Origin: an uncultured Coriobacteriaceae bacterium
GTDB lineage: Bacteria; Actinomycetota; Coriobacteriia; Coriobacteriales; Atopobiaceae
Length of the DNA stretch: 64,000 nucleotides
Assembly (NCBI GenBank): GCA_902790135.1
Contig: CADAQM010000008.1
Coordinates: forward strand, 1 to 64,000
Direction: 5' to 3'
Made by a program: the position numbers and the translations under genes. Below the pieces are notes generated by a model, which was given only the letters and a program-made list of their open reading frames with translations, made no database searches and was not told where the DNA came from. Shown here in pieces: positions 1 to 9,010 of this stretch. How positions within the stretch are numbered: position 1 is the stretch's first letter; each line of letters starts with the position of its first letter.

Positions 1-322
1 CATCCAGATGGTGATGGACCTGGTCTACGCCGGCGTGCGCAGGCCGCTGGTGGGCGTGTACCGCCTGACGATGAAGAGCGGGTCGGACAACTTCCGCGCC
101 TCGAGCATTCAGGGCATCATGAAGCGCGTGAAGGAGAAGGGCATCCCCGTGTGCGTGTACGAGCCAACGCTGGAGGACGAGGAGTTCTTCGGGTCCAAGG
201 TGACGTACGACCTGGAGTCGTTCAAGAAGCGCGCCGACGTGATCGTGGCCAACCGCTGGAGCGACGAGCTGTCGGACGTGGGGGAGAAGGTCTACACGAG
301 AGACCTCTTCCGGAGGGACTAA
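1..322 (+). CDS. UDP-glucose 6-dehydrogenase, C-terminal fragment (cut by window edge)
   Basis: The reading frame is already open at base 2 and ends at a TAA. The about 106 visible residues match the C-terminal UDP-binding domain of the UDP-glucose/GDP-mannose dehydrogenase family: a conserved [14 protein letters not shown] segment, then VCVYEP and DVIVANRW near the end. The full enzyme oxidises UDP-glucose to UDP-glucuronate with two NAD+ in the cytoplasm, feeding capsule or exopolysaccharide synthesis. This fits the glycosyltransferase and ManC remnants that follow. The N-terminal NAD-binding part lies outside the window. Family assignment is firm; exact sugar substrate is less so. Confidence 0.85.
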   Translation, partial: IQMVMDLVYAGVRRPLVGVYRLTMKSGSDNFRASSIQGIMKRVKEKGIPVCVYEPTLEDEEFFGSKVTYDLESFKKRADVIVANRWSDELSDVGEKVYTRDLFRRD

Positions 323-728
323 CACCCGCCTCATTGCGATTGTTGACAAGAGCTCCCGCCCCGGTTCTTGTAAAAGAGCTATGTGTTTGAGCTGTTTAAG
401 AGTGCTCGCAAGCTGCGAGAAAGCGTTTAAATGATTCGCACTTTGACATCTGATCAGACTGGCTCGTGCTGTTTCGCGGCATGCTCCGCCGAGGCGCTGT
501 CGCGCCCTCATGTGTGTCTGGAACATGCCGTGGGGCTAACCTTCACGAATCAGCCAGCGGCCTCACCCCTCAGCGTCGTGTGTCGGCGGTCTCGTGCGCT
601 CTATTGGAGCCCGCGTTGAGAGCTCCATCCTCTCCTCCTTTGCCTGTGAGCATGCGTTTCCCTTTGATACGCTTGGCTCTCAAGTGTTCGGCTTGAGTTG
701 ACCCTCTCCTCATTTGGAGGTCCAATAC
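323..728. other. Intergenic region without a convincing gene
   Basis: About 400 bases separate the dehydrogenase from the DUF2971 gene. Short open frames here have no family resemblance or ribosome-binding site. A TTGACA hexamer is at 343-348 without a clear -10 partner, and a small hairpin (CTCGCA/TGCGAG, 405-419) could end transcription from upstream. The stretch may be degraded coding DNA. Confidence 0.4.
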
Positions 729-1862
729 ATGAATCACTTCTCAGAACAAACCGAGGCTTTCTTGCGGCAAGCAAAGGACCTAGTATTCGTCAGCGGTTTC
801 AATCCCATGAGCGAGGAGGAGTATGCTGCCCTGTCAAGGGAAGAGCTTGTCCTATCCTTCTACAAGCCCCCTCTGGTGAGGCTCTTCCATTACTTTCCTG
901 ATGAAGATAGGAAAGTCGCCGGTTCCCATGAGAAGGTGAACTATTCCCGCAAGGCGCTTGCCGATGGCACCGTGCACCTTTCCAGCCCCAAGGAGTTCAA
1001 CGACCCGTTCGAATGCGCACTGTCGGTTGACGAGGAGGCGCTGCTGTTGGAGGCCATAAGGGGGTTTGCCAAACGAACCGGTGCGAGAGGAGTCAATTCT
1101 GACGATGTCCAGGTCGCCGCAGAGCAACTTGCGAAGTCAAGATGCTCGCCGGACGCATGCGTCCTCAATCAGGATCCAGCTCAGTCGGACGAGCTCGAGC
1201 GCCTGCTCGTCAAAAACTTCAAGTTGACTGCGCAGTTGTCCGCCCGCGACAGGGAGGTCGCGGTCGATGCGGAGGCTGTATTGGCAGGAGCGAAGGCACT
1301 GGTCGAAGATGAAATCTCACGTTGGGGCCATTTCAAAGTGGCTTGCTTCACATCAAGTCATCTGAATCCTGCCATGTGGGCCTACTATGCGAGGGGACAC
1401 CGGGGGTTCTGCGTGGAGTATGAACGGAGTGATGTCCGCATAGATACGTTCTCCTCACTTGACGCCGATCTTAAGCACCTGCTGTCAAGCATCTATCCAG
1501 TGGCATACGGTTTGCGACGGCCAGATTGCACGAGAACAATGGCGGAATGCTTCTACAGCAAGGAGCAAATGGAGACACTGGATGAAGTGTTCAAACGCAG
1601 TATTTGCCGTAAGGCGTTGCATTGGGGAATCGAGGAAGAGTGGCGCCTAGTTCTATACGATCAAGATCCAATCCTAGGCACGGATAGCACGGTAAGATTC
1701 TTGCGCCCGAAAGCAGTTTACGCTGGAGCCCTGATGGACAGGGAGGAGGCCCTTCCGAGCTTGGCTCGCCTCTGCGAAGAGAAGGGTATCGACCTTTACG
1801 TGATGACGCCTGACGATCGCACTTTCGAGCTGCGTCCAGAACCCTACTCGGCATCTGATTAG
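729..1862 (+). CDS. DUF2971 family protein
   Basis: A 377-residue protein with DUF2971 hallmarks: a TVHLSSPKEFNDPFEC block (about residues 80-100), then CFTSSHLNPAMWAYYARGHRGFCVEYE in the middle, and an EEEWRLV segment towards the end. The ATG at 729 is chosen because GGAGG at 716-720 sits 8 bases upstream; an in-frame TTG at 714 would lie on top of that site. DUF2971 proteins have no settled biochemical role but recur beside mobile and defence genes. GC is visibly lower than in the chromosomal backbone, suggesting acquisition. It stands alone, followed by pseudogene wreckage. Family call good, function unknown. Confidence 0.8.
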   Translation: MNHFSEQTEAFLRQAKDLVFVSGFNPMSEEEYAALSREELVLSFYKPPLVRLFHYFPDEDRKVAGSHEKVNYSRKALADGTVHLSSPKEFNDPFECALSVDEEALLLEAIRGFAKRTGARGVNSDDVQVAAEQLAKSRCSPDACVLNQDPAQSDELERLLVKNFKLTAQLSARDREVAVDAEAVLAGAKALVEDEISRWGHFKVACFTSSHLNPAMWAYYARGHRGFCVEYERSDVRIDTFSSLDADLKHLLSSIYPVAYGLRRPDCTRTMAECFYSKEQMETLDEVFKRSICRKALHWGIEEEWRLVLYDQDPILGTDSTVRFLRPKAVYAGALMDREEALPSLARLCEEKGIDLYVMTPDDRTFELRPEPYSASD

Positions 1863-1929
1863 CCGGTAGTCATGTCGAGTGGCTCTTCCTTGCTCTGCAG
1901 GAGTCTTGTTTTGAAGTTTGCGCCAGCGA

Positions 1930-2127
1930 GTCGTGCGCGAGTGCAGGGCGTGGGGCGAGTGTCGCGCGATCGTCGCGAGCGAGCGCCTGGACGGGACGAG
2001 GTCGGTGACCAACGAGGTTGTGCTTACCCCGGGAGGTCAGGTGACGTACCGCCGGCACCAGCTGCGCCATGAGGTGTGGACCTTCACGGCGGGCGAGGGA
2101 GAGGTGGTAGTCGGGGTATCATTGTAG
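1930..2127 (+). pseudogene. Fragment of a ManC/phosphomannose-isomerase-like cupin domain
   Basis: The frame encodes roughly 65 residues resembling the C-terminal cupin of type II mannose-6-phosphate isomerase/mannose-1-phosphate guanylyltransferase: an RAWGE start, VVLTPGGQVTYRRHQ, then LRHEVWTFTAGEGEVVV. It stops at a TAG soon after the first cupin motif, and there is no nucleotidyltransferase domain upstream, so it is a remnant. It fits an old polysaccharide gene cluster. I base this on motif resemblance only. Confidence 0.5.
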
Positions 2128-2229
2128 GGGATGACGTGTGGGCGAGGGCGTACCTAGCTGCTTTTCGCTAATCGCGACAACACGTCATGGTTGTCGTCCC
2201 ACCCTGCAAGCTTCCGCTGATCCACCCGT

Positions 2230-2253
2230 CAAGTGGGACAGCACTCCCACTTG
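2230..2253. repeat. Perfect 9-bp inverted repeat
   Basis: CAAGTGGGA (2230-2238) and TCCCACTTG (2245-2253) are separated by six bases. It lies between the cupin remnant and the first glycosyltransferase remnant. It could be an old terminator stem or a recombination scar; no T-run follows. Confidence 0.4.
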
Positions 2254-2289
2254 TCCTCGCATTCCGTCTCCATCTCGGGCGGGTTGAGA

Positions 2290-2923
2290 GCGGGCTTGAG
2301 GGCTTGCTTGAGGAATGCAGTGCTATGAGTGGCGTGCGGAGCATCAAGGGCACCAGTGCAGTGCGCAGGTCATTTCTGTTGGGGGAGTTTCCTCTCTATG
2401 CATGGGGTTCCCTTGCCGAGCGCAGCCTGTATGAGCACGTCCCGTTTGAGCCTGGCGTCTTGTTCGAGGACATTTCGCCTCGGCGGACCTTGTGCCGAGG
2501 CTATCCGAGGTTGTCTTGGTCGAGGCGGCGCTGTATGGCTACGCGCAGCGTGTGGGGTCGATCTGCAACCCGACCGAGCCCGATGAGCAGCTGCTGTGAG
2601 ACAACCTTGCGGCGATTCGGCACCTTGAGGGCGCCGTCGGGGAGTGGGGCGAGGAGCTCGCGGCTTACGCGCCGGTGAAGGTCGCGTGGCTGTATTCCGG
2701 GCTGTGCACGCGGACGCTGGTGTTTGGCGAGCGTGCGGTGTGGGGGACGTACCTAGGCGAGGCGTGGCGGTTTGTGAGGAGGAACCGCGGCGCGTTGCTG
2801 AGGGCCGTGCGGAAGGGGTGGCTAAGCGCGTGCGTGGCGTGCGGGCTGGTCGCGAAGGCGTGGCTCCCGCAGGCGTGGCTTGCGGCGCGGGGTGTGCGCG
2901 GGTGGATGCGGGGCTTGTGCTGA
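2290..2923 (+). pseudogene. Glycosyltransferase family 2, C-terminal remnant, copy A
   Basis: This region is a diverged duplicate of 5740-6372, roughly nine bases in ten identical by eye. The first part reads FLLGEFPLYAWGSLAER then YEHVPFEPGVLFEDI, the typical GT-A family-2 'EGvlfED' region. Relative to the other copy, one base is missing in the GACATTTCGCC stretch just after 2468, shifting the frame, and a CGA codon has become TGA at 2597-2599. The remaining C-terminal helical part runs to a TGA at 2921-2923. The catalytic N-terminal domain is absent. Clearly non-functional; the original acceptor sugar cannot be told. Confidence 0.75.
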
Positions 2924-3098
2924 TCGGGACACCATGCGTTGCGAATGTTGACCTAAACGGCCATCGCAACGTCAACAACAGATTGGACTGCATCCTGTTA
3001 ACGTGCGGCTGTTCTCATGTGATCCGCCGTGAGTGCGGTTGGTGAAACGAGTTCGGTGGGAATTGCGGTTTTGAAGCTTGATGACATAGGTGGTTCAA

Positions 3099-5300
3099 AT
3101 GGGAAAAGAGTTTGCGCTTGAATTCGAGAACTGCAGAAATATCAAGCGAATTGATGGGGGCTCTCTCCCTCTGCAGTACAAAAGGCTAAACATTCTGTTT
3201 GGAAGTAACGGAACGGGCAAGACAACCATCTCTAGGGTTCTAGACTGTTGGTGTGACCCTAGCGTTCCGGAAAAACAGGCTGCACTCGAATCGTTCACTT
3301 ATCAGCAGTCTCATAATGCGACTGACGCACCGAGGGTGACTGGAAGCACGAGGAAAAAGCCGATACTGGTCTTTAACAGCGAATGGGTGAGCGATCACTG
3401 CTTTCGGGATGACGGCAATTTGCAAGAAGGGGCATACGGACTGTACGTGTCTTCCCCAGAGGTTAGGAAGTATGAACGTCAACGTAAAGACTATCTATCG
3501 AGACTGCGCTCCATCCTTTATAGCCAGCCAGTTGAAGAGCTGCAGAGGCTAACAGACGCAGCGGCAAAGGGTATCGGCGTTTCAGCGCGCGGTAAGGTCG
3601 GCACCACCTTTAAGGACAACGCACCACTCGAAGGCCTACCATCAGTTTTGGGCGGCATTGTCCATAAGATGAAAGATCAGGACAAAACACAGTGGATGCG
3701 CTGGCATGTTCAGGGTGCTCAACATGCCCAAAACGTCGGGGAATTCTGCCCCTACTGTGGCAAAGACACGCCTGACATCCAGCAGTTTATTGATTTCGAT
3801 AGCATGCACGCCCTACGGCAAGGTGAGGCTTGGTCTAGCGCGGTGGACGTTTTCGCGGATGGCAAGATATTCCGCTTTACTGTGAACCGCAGAGCTTTGA
3901 GACTTATGAGCGGTACAAAGCAACCGGACAGCGCCGACCAGCAGTGGCTTATTGATACTGCCAAGCGTGCAAAAGCGCTTTCTGGGTGTCTTTCAAATGC
4001 TCGCAATACCATCGACTCATTCGGAGAGGACTCAAGCGACCGCTTCTTTGACGAGCTGAAGAGCTACTTGCTCACGCTGCAGGACGAGCGAGGATTCTCA
4101 GACTACGTCCGCTCGATAACTAGAGAGGTGGCCTCCGCTATTCGAAGAGTCCTTTCGAACGAAGCAAAGATTCGTACCATCGTCGTGGACCTTGAAAAGA
4201 AGGCTGCGGATAACGCTGCCAAATATGAAGAGGAAATCGATTATGTACTCGAGAAGTGCGGGTATCCATACACGATAGGAATTGTGAACAACCTCGCAAG
4301 CCGACAATCTCGCGTGGTGCTTTGTCCCGTTGCGACCGGAGACCCTCTTGGGCAACAACCAAAGAGAGCGCTTAGCTATGGAGAGCAGAATACACTTGCG
4401 CTGGTCCTCTTCATGTTCGAAGCGATCGCTGCCTCTGGCTCATGCGTTGTTGTGCTAGACGATCCGATTTCTTCGTTCGATGGTGATAAGCGCTTTGCTC
4501 TGCTCTATAGGATGTTCCACAACTTCAAAGGTGGGGGAGCTGGCACAGACAGAGAAAGCCTTGCCGACAAAACGGTTGTGCTCCTCACTCACGACTATCT
4601 TGTCGTTTCCGACATCCTGAACATCTTGTCAAGCCAAGTGAAGAAGCCGCACGTTTTGAGACTAGTCTGCAAAAGCGATGGAGTGCTCACGTATCAGGAG
4701 GTCGACCGCGAAGCTGTTCGGCCTTACGTCCAGATGATACGACGGAGAGTGAAGAAATCTGCTGACCGGGATTCCTTCTTTCAACTGGTCTACCTGCGAT
4801 GCTTATGCGAGATGATGCGCCGATCGAGGTCTGACAAGAGAACAGGCGAGGGGTGCGCATTCAATTTGATTTCTCTTCTCGTGGATGACTATGATTGGGC
4901 TGGGGCGCTGAAGTGCCTTGGTTGGGATGGTGTTTCAGACCGGCCGTACATGCTCCAAACCGGAGAAAACTTCATACGTAAGTACATCCCCAGCTTCGAC
5001 TTCAAGACAACATTTGACAGACTTCGTGATGATACAGAGATATGCAGGCTATACGGGTCCGTGGGGATAACGCCTTACGAGAAGCTTCAGGTCTTGAGGC
5101 TCCTGCTTCGTCAGAAGAAGGTGGCCGACCAAGGACTGATCATGGGCAAGTATGCAAACGAGGTCTATCACTTGGCTGGGGATTACTTGCTTCAGCTTGA
5201 CCCTGTTGACTTCAACCCTGTTCCGCCTTTCGTGCACAACTGGTGCGACAGCGTGTTTAGTGGCTTTGCTGCATCACTTGCTACTGCGCCAAATCCCTAG
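3099..5300 (+). CDS. ABC/AAA_13-type ATPase, putative defence protein (RloC/PrrC-like ATPase class)
   Basis: A 733-residue protein with a complete ABC-type ATPase. Walker A is GSNGTGKTT (residues 35-43). The signature is in ALSYGEQNTLALVLFMFEA, Walker B plus D-loop in CVVVLDDPISSFD, and the H-loop in VVLLTHDYLV. Between the halves, after a VFNSEW motif typical of AAA_13 proteins, lies a CPYCGKD knuckle that may bind metal. A C-terminal region (about 180 residues) ends KYANEVYHLAGDYLLQLDP and could carry the effector; I see no clear PrrC anticodon-nuclease motif. ATG 3099 is preferred over GTG 3090 because AGGTGG (3088-3093) precedes it. GC is low for this chromosome. It stands alone between two glycosyltransferase remnants. 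ATPase class sure, defence role inferred from context. Confidence 0.8.
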   Translation: MGKEFALEFENCRNIKRIDGGSLPLQYKRLNILFGSNGTGKTTISRVLDCWCDPSVPEKQAALESFTYQQSHNATDAPRVTGSTRKKPILVFNSEWVSDHCFRDDGNLQEGAYGLYVSSPEVRKYERQRKDYLSRLRSILYSQPVEELQRLTDAAAKGIGVSARGKVGTTFKDNAPLEGLPSVLGGIVHKMKDQDKTQWMRWHVQGAQHAQNVGEFCPYCGKDTPDIQQFIDFDSMHALRQGEAWSSAVDVFADGKIFRFTVNRRALRLMSGTKQPDSADQQWLIDTAKRAKALSGCLSNARNTIDSFGEDSSDRFFDELKSYLLTLQDERGFSDYVRSITREVASAIRRVLSNEAKIRTIVVDLEKKAADNAAKYEEEIDYVLEKCGYPYTIGIVNNLASRQSRVVLCPVATGDPLGQQPKRALSYGEQNTLALVLFMFEAIAASGSCVVVLDDPISSFDGDKRFALLYRMFHNFKGGGAGTDRESLADKTVVLLTHDYLVVSDILNILSSQVKKPHVLRLVCKSDGVLTYQEVDREAVRPYVQMIRRRVKKSADRDSFFQLVYLRCLCEMMRRSRSDKRTGEGCAFNLISLLVDDYDWAGALKCLGWDGVSDRPYMLQTGENFIRKYIPSFDFKTTFDRLRDDTEICRLYGSVGITPYEKLQVLRLLLRQKKVADQGLIMGKYANEVYHLAGDYLLQLDPVDFNPVPPFVHNWCDSVFSGFAASLATAPNP

Positions 5301-5356
5301 ACGGATGCGTTCCGTGTGGCGAGCGACAGCGGTACGCTGCCCCGGGAACCGGGCTT

Positions 5357-5554
5357 CTACCTGAGCGTCAGCCTCCCGTCCCCGCGCGCGTACTCGTCGC
5401 ACAGCTCGCCCGAGCCGTCCGTCGAGCCGTCGTCGACCACGATGACCTCCAGGTCGCGGTAGGTCTGCGCGGGGACGCTGTCCAGCGCCTGCCCAAGGTA
5501 GGGCAGCACGTTGTAGACGGGCACTATCACGCTCACGAGGGGACCTGTGTTCAT
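5357..5554 (-). pseudogene. Glycosyltransferase family 2, N-terminal remnant (inverted)
   Basis: Reading leftwards from an ATG at 5552-5554, the frame encodes [16 protein letters not shown] then [20 protein letters not shown], the nucleotide-sugar-binding start of a family-2 glycosyltransferase. It stops after about 65 residues, before the DxD metal-binding motif. It faces the opposite way to the C-terminal remnants on either side, so one ancestral gene may have been split by an inversion. Non-functional. Confidence 0.75.
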
Positions 5555-5739
5555 ACGCTCGGGACTCCATCCGCGGTTAGGGGCGAGGCTACAGGATACC
5601 GCTCCGCCGATATGCGAATGCTGACGTTCTGGGGTCAATTTGGGTCAACAACAGCTGGGGCTTGCAGTCCGACCCATCCGGCGCAGAACGAGCCCGATGC
5701 GCCAGAACCAGCATAGACGACGGGTCGGCCAGATGGTGA

Positions 5740-6372
5740 GGGGGCTTCAGGGCTTCTTTGAGGACTCCGATGGTGAGACCCACACGGAGCATCAAAGGCG
5801 TCAGCGCGGTGCGCAGGTCATTCCTGTTGGGGGAGTTTCCTCATTATGCGCGGGGAACCCTCGCAGAGCGCAGCCTCTATGAGCATGTCCCGTTTGAGCC
5901 TGGCGTCTTGTTCGAGGACATCTACGCCTCGGTGGACCTCGTGCCGAGGCTGTCCGAGGTCGTCTTGGTCGAGGCGAGGATGTATGGCTACACGCGCCGT
6001 GTTGGGTCGATCTGTAACCCGACTGGGCTCGATGAGCAGCTGCTGCGAGGCAACCTTGCGGCGATTCGGCACCTTGAGGGTACCGTCGGGGAGTGGGGCG
6101 AGGAGCTCGCGGATTGCTCGCCGGTGAAGGTCGAGGGGTTGTATTCGGCACTGTGCACGCGGACGCTGGTGTTTGGCGAGCGTGCGGTGTGGGGGACGTG
6201 TCTGGGCGAGGCTCGGCGGTTTGTGCGCGAGAACCGCGGCGCATTGCTGAGGGCCGTGCGGAAGGGGTGGCTGAGCCCGCGCGTTGCGTGCGGGCTGGTC
6301 GCGAAGGCGTGGCTCCCGCAGGCGTGGCTTGCGGCGCTGGGCGTGCGTGGGTGGATGCGGGGCTTCTGGTGA
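5740..6372 (+). pseudogene. Glycosyltransferase family 2, C-terminal remnant, copy B
   Basis: This copy keeps an open frame for about 200 residues: FLLGEFPHYARGTLAER, YEHVPFEPGVLFEDIYASV, then MYGYTRRVGSICNP and a basic C-terminal tail. It matches copy A at 2290-2923, without that copy's frameshift and nonsense codon. The N-terminal GT-A domain with DxD is missing, so it cannot be an active transferase unless it serves a different role. Together with copy A it forms a long direct repeat around the ATPase gene. Confidence 0.7.
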
Positions 6373-6503
6373 GTGGGGCGGTACGTGGCCACTTGCCATC
6401 TCCTCCGCTGCGATAAGGGGTAATCTCTGTAGTAATACTGGCCTTACAAAACCGTCATTTCACAATTAGAGAGAAATGCTTGAGCCTACCGTTATCTACT
6501 TGA

Positions 6504-8189
6504 ATGGGAACGTATATGGATGCAGCCGCTGAACTTCATGAGCATATCGGCCCCTTTACTGAATGGGCTGACATACTGGCTGAATGCTACGTAATGCTTA
6601 AGACGTACGTTAGCGATGAAGGGGCCTTTATCGCAGGCTACTATGGGCAGAACCGTAATAATGGAGTTCAAAATCCAAACCTCGAGAAGCTAAGAGCTCT
6701 GGAAGACACGGTAAGGCATGCGGTCTGTGACGATCTCGAGGATCGTCTGCTTCATGAAAGAGCGATTGATGCTGTAATTCAGGCGTTGACCAACGTGTCG
6801 CTAGACGACTATGGCGATGAGGCACTGAACGAGGCAACAGTTCTTTGGAGCACGATTAAGGGTATCGATGGGGCCTACTCCTCTTGTGATCTGTCTGAGG
6901 CAATCGAATTGCGCGGGCCTATCAATACCGCCCATATCGATGATGTTGGCGTGTACTTCCATCCCCTCGTCTGGACGCCATTGCGTCTCTCCTATAGGAA
7001 TGCTCGAGCTTCAGCAGTTCCGGAATCGGGACTGAATAAGGCGCTGGGAGCGTTCATTATCTATGAAAAAGAGAGAGGTAGAGATCTTCCAGTCGTTACC
7101 TTGGCCGATGCCGGCGTGAATGAAAGCAATCTTTTGCTCGCGATGGAACATGCTAAAGACTTAGCGAAAGCGGAAAGAACCAACGCAAAGCTTGATCAGC
7201 GTGATGGAGAAACCGTAGTGAGCATTGGGCTAGAACTATTCACAGGTGCAGACATGCTGAAAGGTTATGCCTCCGAAGGTCCCTTGTTGTGTATGAAAGG
7301 TGTAATGGGTAGCGCTTTTGGGGTCAGGTATGCTGCAGATTACGTGGAAACAGTCTCGGCAATCATTCGAGAATCCATAGATTCGGCCATTGCTCAAGGC
7401 TGCCAGATCCTTGTGTTTCCGGAGTTTGTTGTATCGCCGCAACTGAGTAAAAGGATTAGCCAACTGCTGCGAGATGAACAAAGGTGTGGCAAGCTATCGA
7501 TTGTTGTCGCGGGGAGCGGATGGATTGAGTGCGATGGTGGGGGAGACAACGTGTGCCACCTCTATGATGGCTTTGGAAAACACCTTGGTACGTATCACAA
7601 GTGCTCTCCATTCCTGATTGGTGCAAAGGGAGAAGGTTTATACGAAGCACTCTCTCATCCCGGTCTTACTTGCACTATTGTTGACGTCAAGGGTGTCGGG
7701 CGTGTGCTGCCGTCCATTTGCAAGGACTTGGGGTCGATTGAACGGTACACAACAAGGCTCGCGACCACTTTCGATTCTGATTTGGTGTGTGCGCCAGCGT
7801 ATAGCACATCACTTAGGAAAGCTTTTGAGGATCAGCTGCATACACTGGCGAATAGGGCTTATTCCCACACCATCGTTTGCAACCTCTGTGGAGCGCGTGA
7901 AGAGTACCTGGGTAAAGGCGAACAGTCAACGGCTACTGATGGCACTCTTGAGGTTACTTTGGTTGGTCATCCCGAACCCTCGAGCGACAATCCGAACAAC
8001 ATAGTGTGCGATTACAAGGGTATAAGCAGGTCACGCAGATGTCGCGAACGTTGCGTGGCCGACTATGTCGATCGTCGTTCGCACTCGTGCCTACATGTGG
8101 TGAGGATTGCCGTCAAACACTTGGAGGATGGAACCGACCTTTCAGTTGAAGAGCCCGTGTACAAGCGTAAAGATAGAGTAAACTATTGA
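6504..8189 (+). CDS. Nitrilase-superfamily (carbon-nitrogen hydrolase) protein with N-terminal extension
   Basis: A 561-residue protein. Roughly residues 235-500 form a carbon-nitrogen hydrolase fold with the full triad visible: Glu307 in ILVFPEF, Lys366 in YHKCSPF and Cys406 in SICKD. The first about 230 residues are mostly helical and unlike nitrilases I know. The fold cleaves amides or nitriles; the substrate here is unknown. It is first of three same-strand genes (22 and 10 bases between them). Nitrilase domains are known effectors in some phage-defence proteins, for example fused to reverse transcriptase in DRT1, but no RT motif is visible. The start is uncertain: ATG 6504 has no good ribosome-binding site, and ATG 6516 is an alternative. 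Low GC suggests transfer. Confidence 0.75.
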   Translation: MGTYMDAAAELHEHIGPFTEWADILAECYVMLKTYVSDEGAFIAGYYGQNRNNGVQNPNLEKLRALEDTVRHAVCDDLEDRLLHERAIDAVIQALTNVSLDDYGDEALNEATVLWSTIKGIDGAYSSCDLSEAIELRGPINTAHIDDVGVYFHPLVWTPLRLSYRNARASAVPESGLNKALGAFIIYEKERGRDLPVVTLADAGVNESNLLLAMEHAKDLAKAERTNAKLDQRDGETVVSIGLELFTGADMLKGYASEGPLLCMKGVMGSAFGVRYAADYVETVSAIIRESIDSAIAQGCQILVFPEFVVSPQLSKRISQLLRDEQRCGKLSIVVAGSGWIECDGGGDNVCHLYDGFGKHLGTYHKCSPFLIGAKGEGLYEALSHPGLTCTIVDVKGVGRVLPSICKDLGSIERYTTRLATTFDSDLVCAPAYSTSLRKAFEDQLHTLANRAYSHTIVCNLCGAREEYLGKGEQSTATDGTLEVTLVGHPEPSSDNPNNIVCDYKGISRSRRCRERCVADYVDRRSHSCLHVVRIAVKHLEDGTDLSVEEPVYKRKDRVNY

Positions 8190-8211
8190 CCTGAGATTCG
8201 AGGTGAGGAAA

Positions 8212-9000
8212 ATGGGAGACAAGAAGTCGCAGATCCTTGCGCGCGAGATTGTTGCAAGGCTGGTTGCTGGCCATGCCGTTGGCGAGGAGCTGTATAGAAG
8301 GCTATTTGTAGTGCTGTCCGATATGTTTGTCGAAGGCACTACAGATGACGGTTCATTTGCGATGCTGCTGCACGATGTTCGTGCAGCATATCGATACGAT
8401 GGCGCTAGTAAGCTAGAAGGATTTGACATCGGCGCCTGTTGGGCGGCAATGAGCCTTATGGATTCGTGCGAATCCTATGCCGACAGGGTTTCGATGTGGC
8501 GTGAATGTGTCGCAAAAGCATCCAGATATCGTGCACTTTTGGAGGCATTGGAAAAGATGCCTGGTGCGAAACAGCGTGACATTGCGGAGGTATTGGGCTG
8601 CGGTGCTTCGAACATAAGCCAAAGACTCGCCAGATTGGAACCGTACAAACTGTTTGTAGTCAGTGTTGAAGGCAAGAGCAAACGATACTATCTTACGCCG
8701 AAAGGAGAGCGCGCACTCGAAACGGTCCGGACAAGAGAAGATGTCGCTTCTGCTGAGATAAAGAGAATGCTGGTGAATGCCGTTTTAGTCGAAGAGATTG
8801 ATACGGGAAACAAAGCCGTCGTTCGTTTCGATCCTAGACCAGAGCTTGAGGTGCCGACTATCGGCGTGGCGGTGACTAACGAGAATAAGCTGAAAGAGCT
8901 ACCTAGTCATGGTGGCAGAAGACATGCCAAGCAGGCAATTGGCCAAGGCGGATTGCTTAATAACGCCTTTAGTAAGCGGAAGCCTGTGTATGAATACTGA
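8212..9000 (+). CDS. Winged helix-turn-helix protein, second gene of nitrilase operon
   Basis: A 262-residue protein. About residues 120-170 read as a winged helix: AKQRDIAEVLGCGASNISQRLARL is the helix-turn-helix, and KSKRYYLTPKG is the wing, as in MarR/ArsR-like folds. The N-terminal 110 residues are helical and the C-terminal 90 unrecognised. ATG 8212 is chosen because AGGTGAGG (8201-8208) lies just upstream; GTG 8203 would sit inside it. It starts 22 bases after the nitrilase gene and ends 10 bases before the next gene, so it is probably co-transcribed. It could regulate the operon, or sense a nucleic acid. The fold call is reasonable, the role inferred. Confidence 0.65.
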   Translation: MGDKKSQILAREIVARLVAGHAVGEELYRRLFVVLSDMFVEGTTDDGSFAMLLHDVRAAYRYDGASKLEGFDIGACWAAMSLMDSCESYADRVSMWRECVAKASRYRALLEALEKMPGAKQRDIAEVLGCGASNISQRLARLEPYKLFVVSVEGKSKRYYLTPKGERALETVRTREDVASAEIKRMLVNAVLVEEIDTGNKAVVRFDPRPELEVPTIGVAVTNENKLKELPSHGGRRHAKQAIGQGGLLNNAFSKRKPVYEY

Positions 9001-9010
9001 GGAGGTCGTA

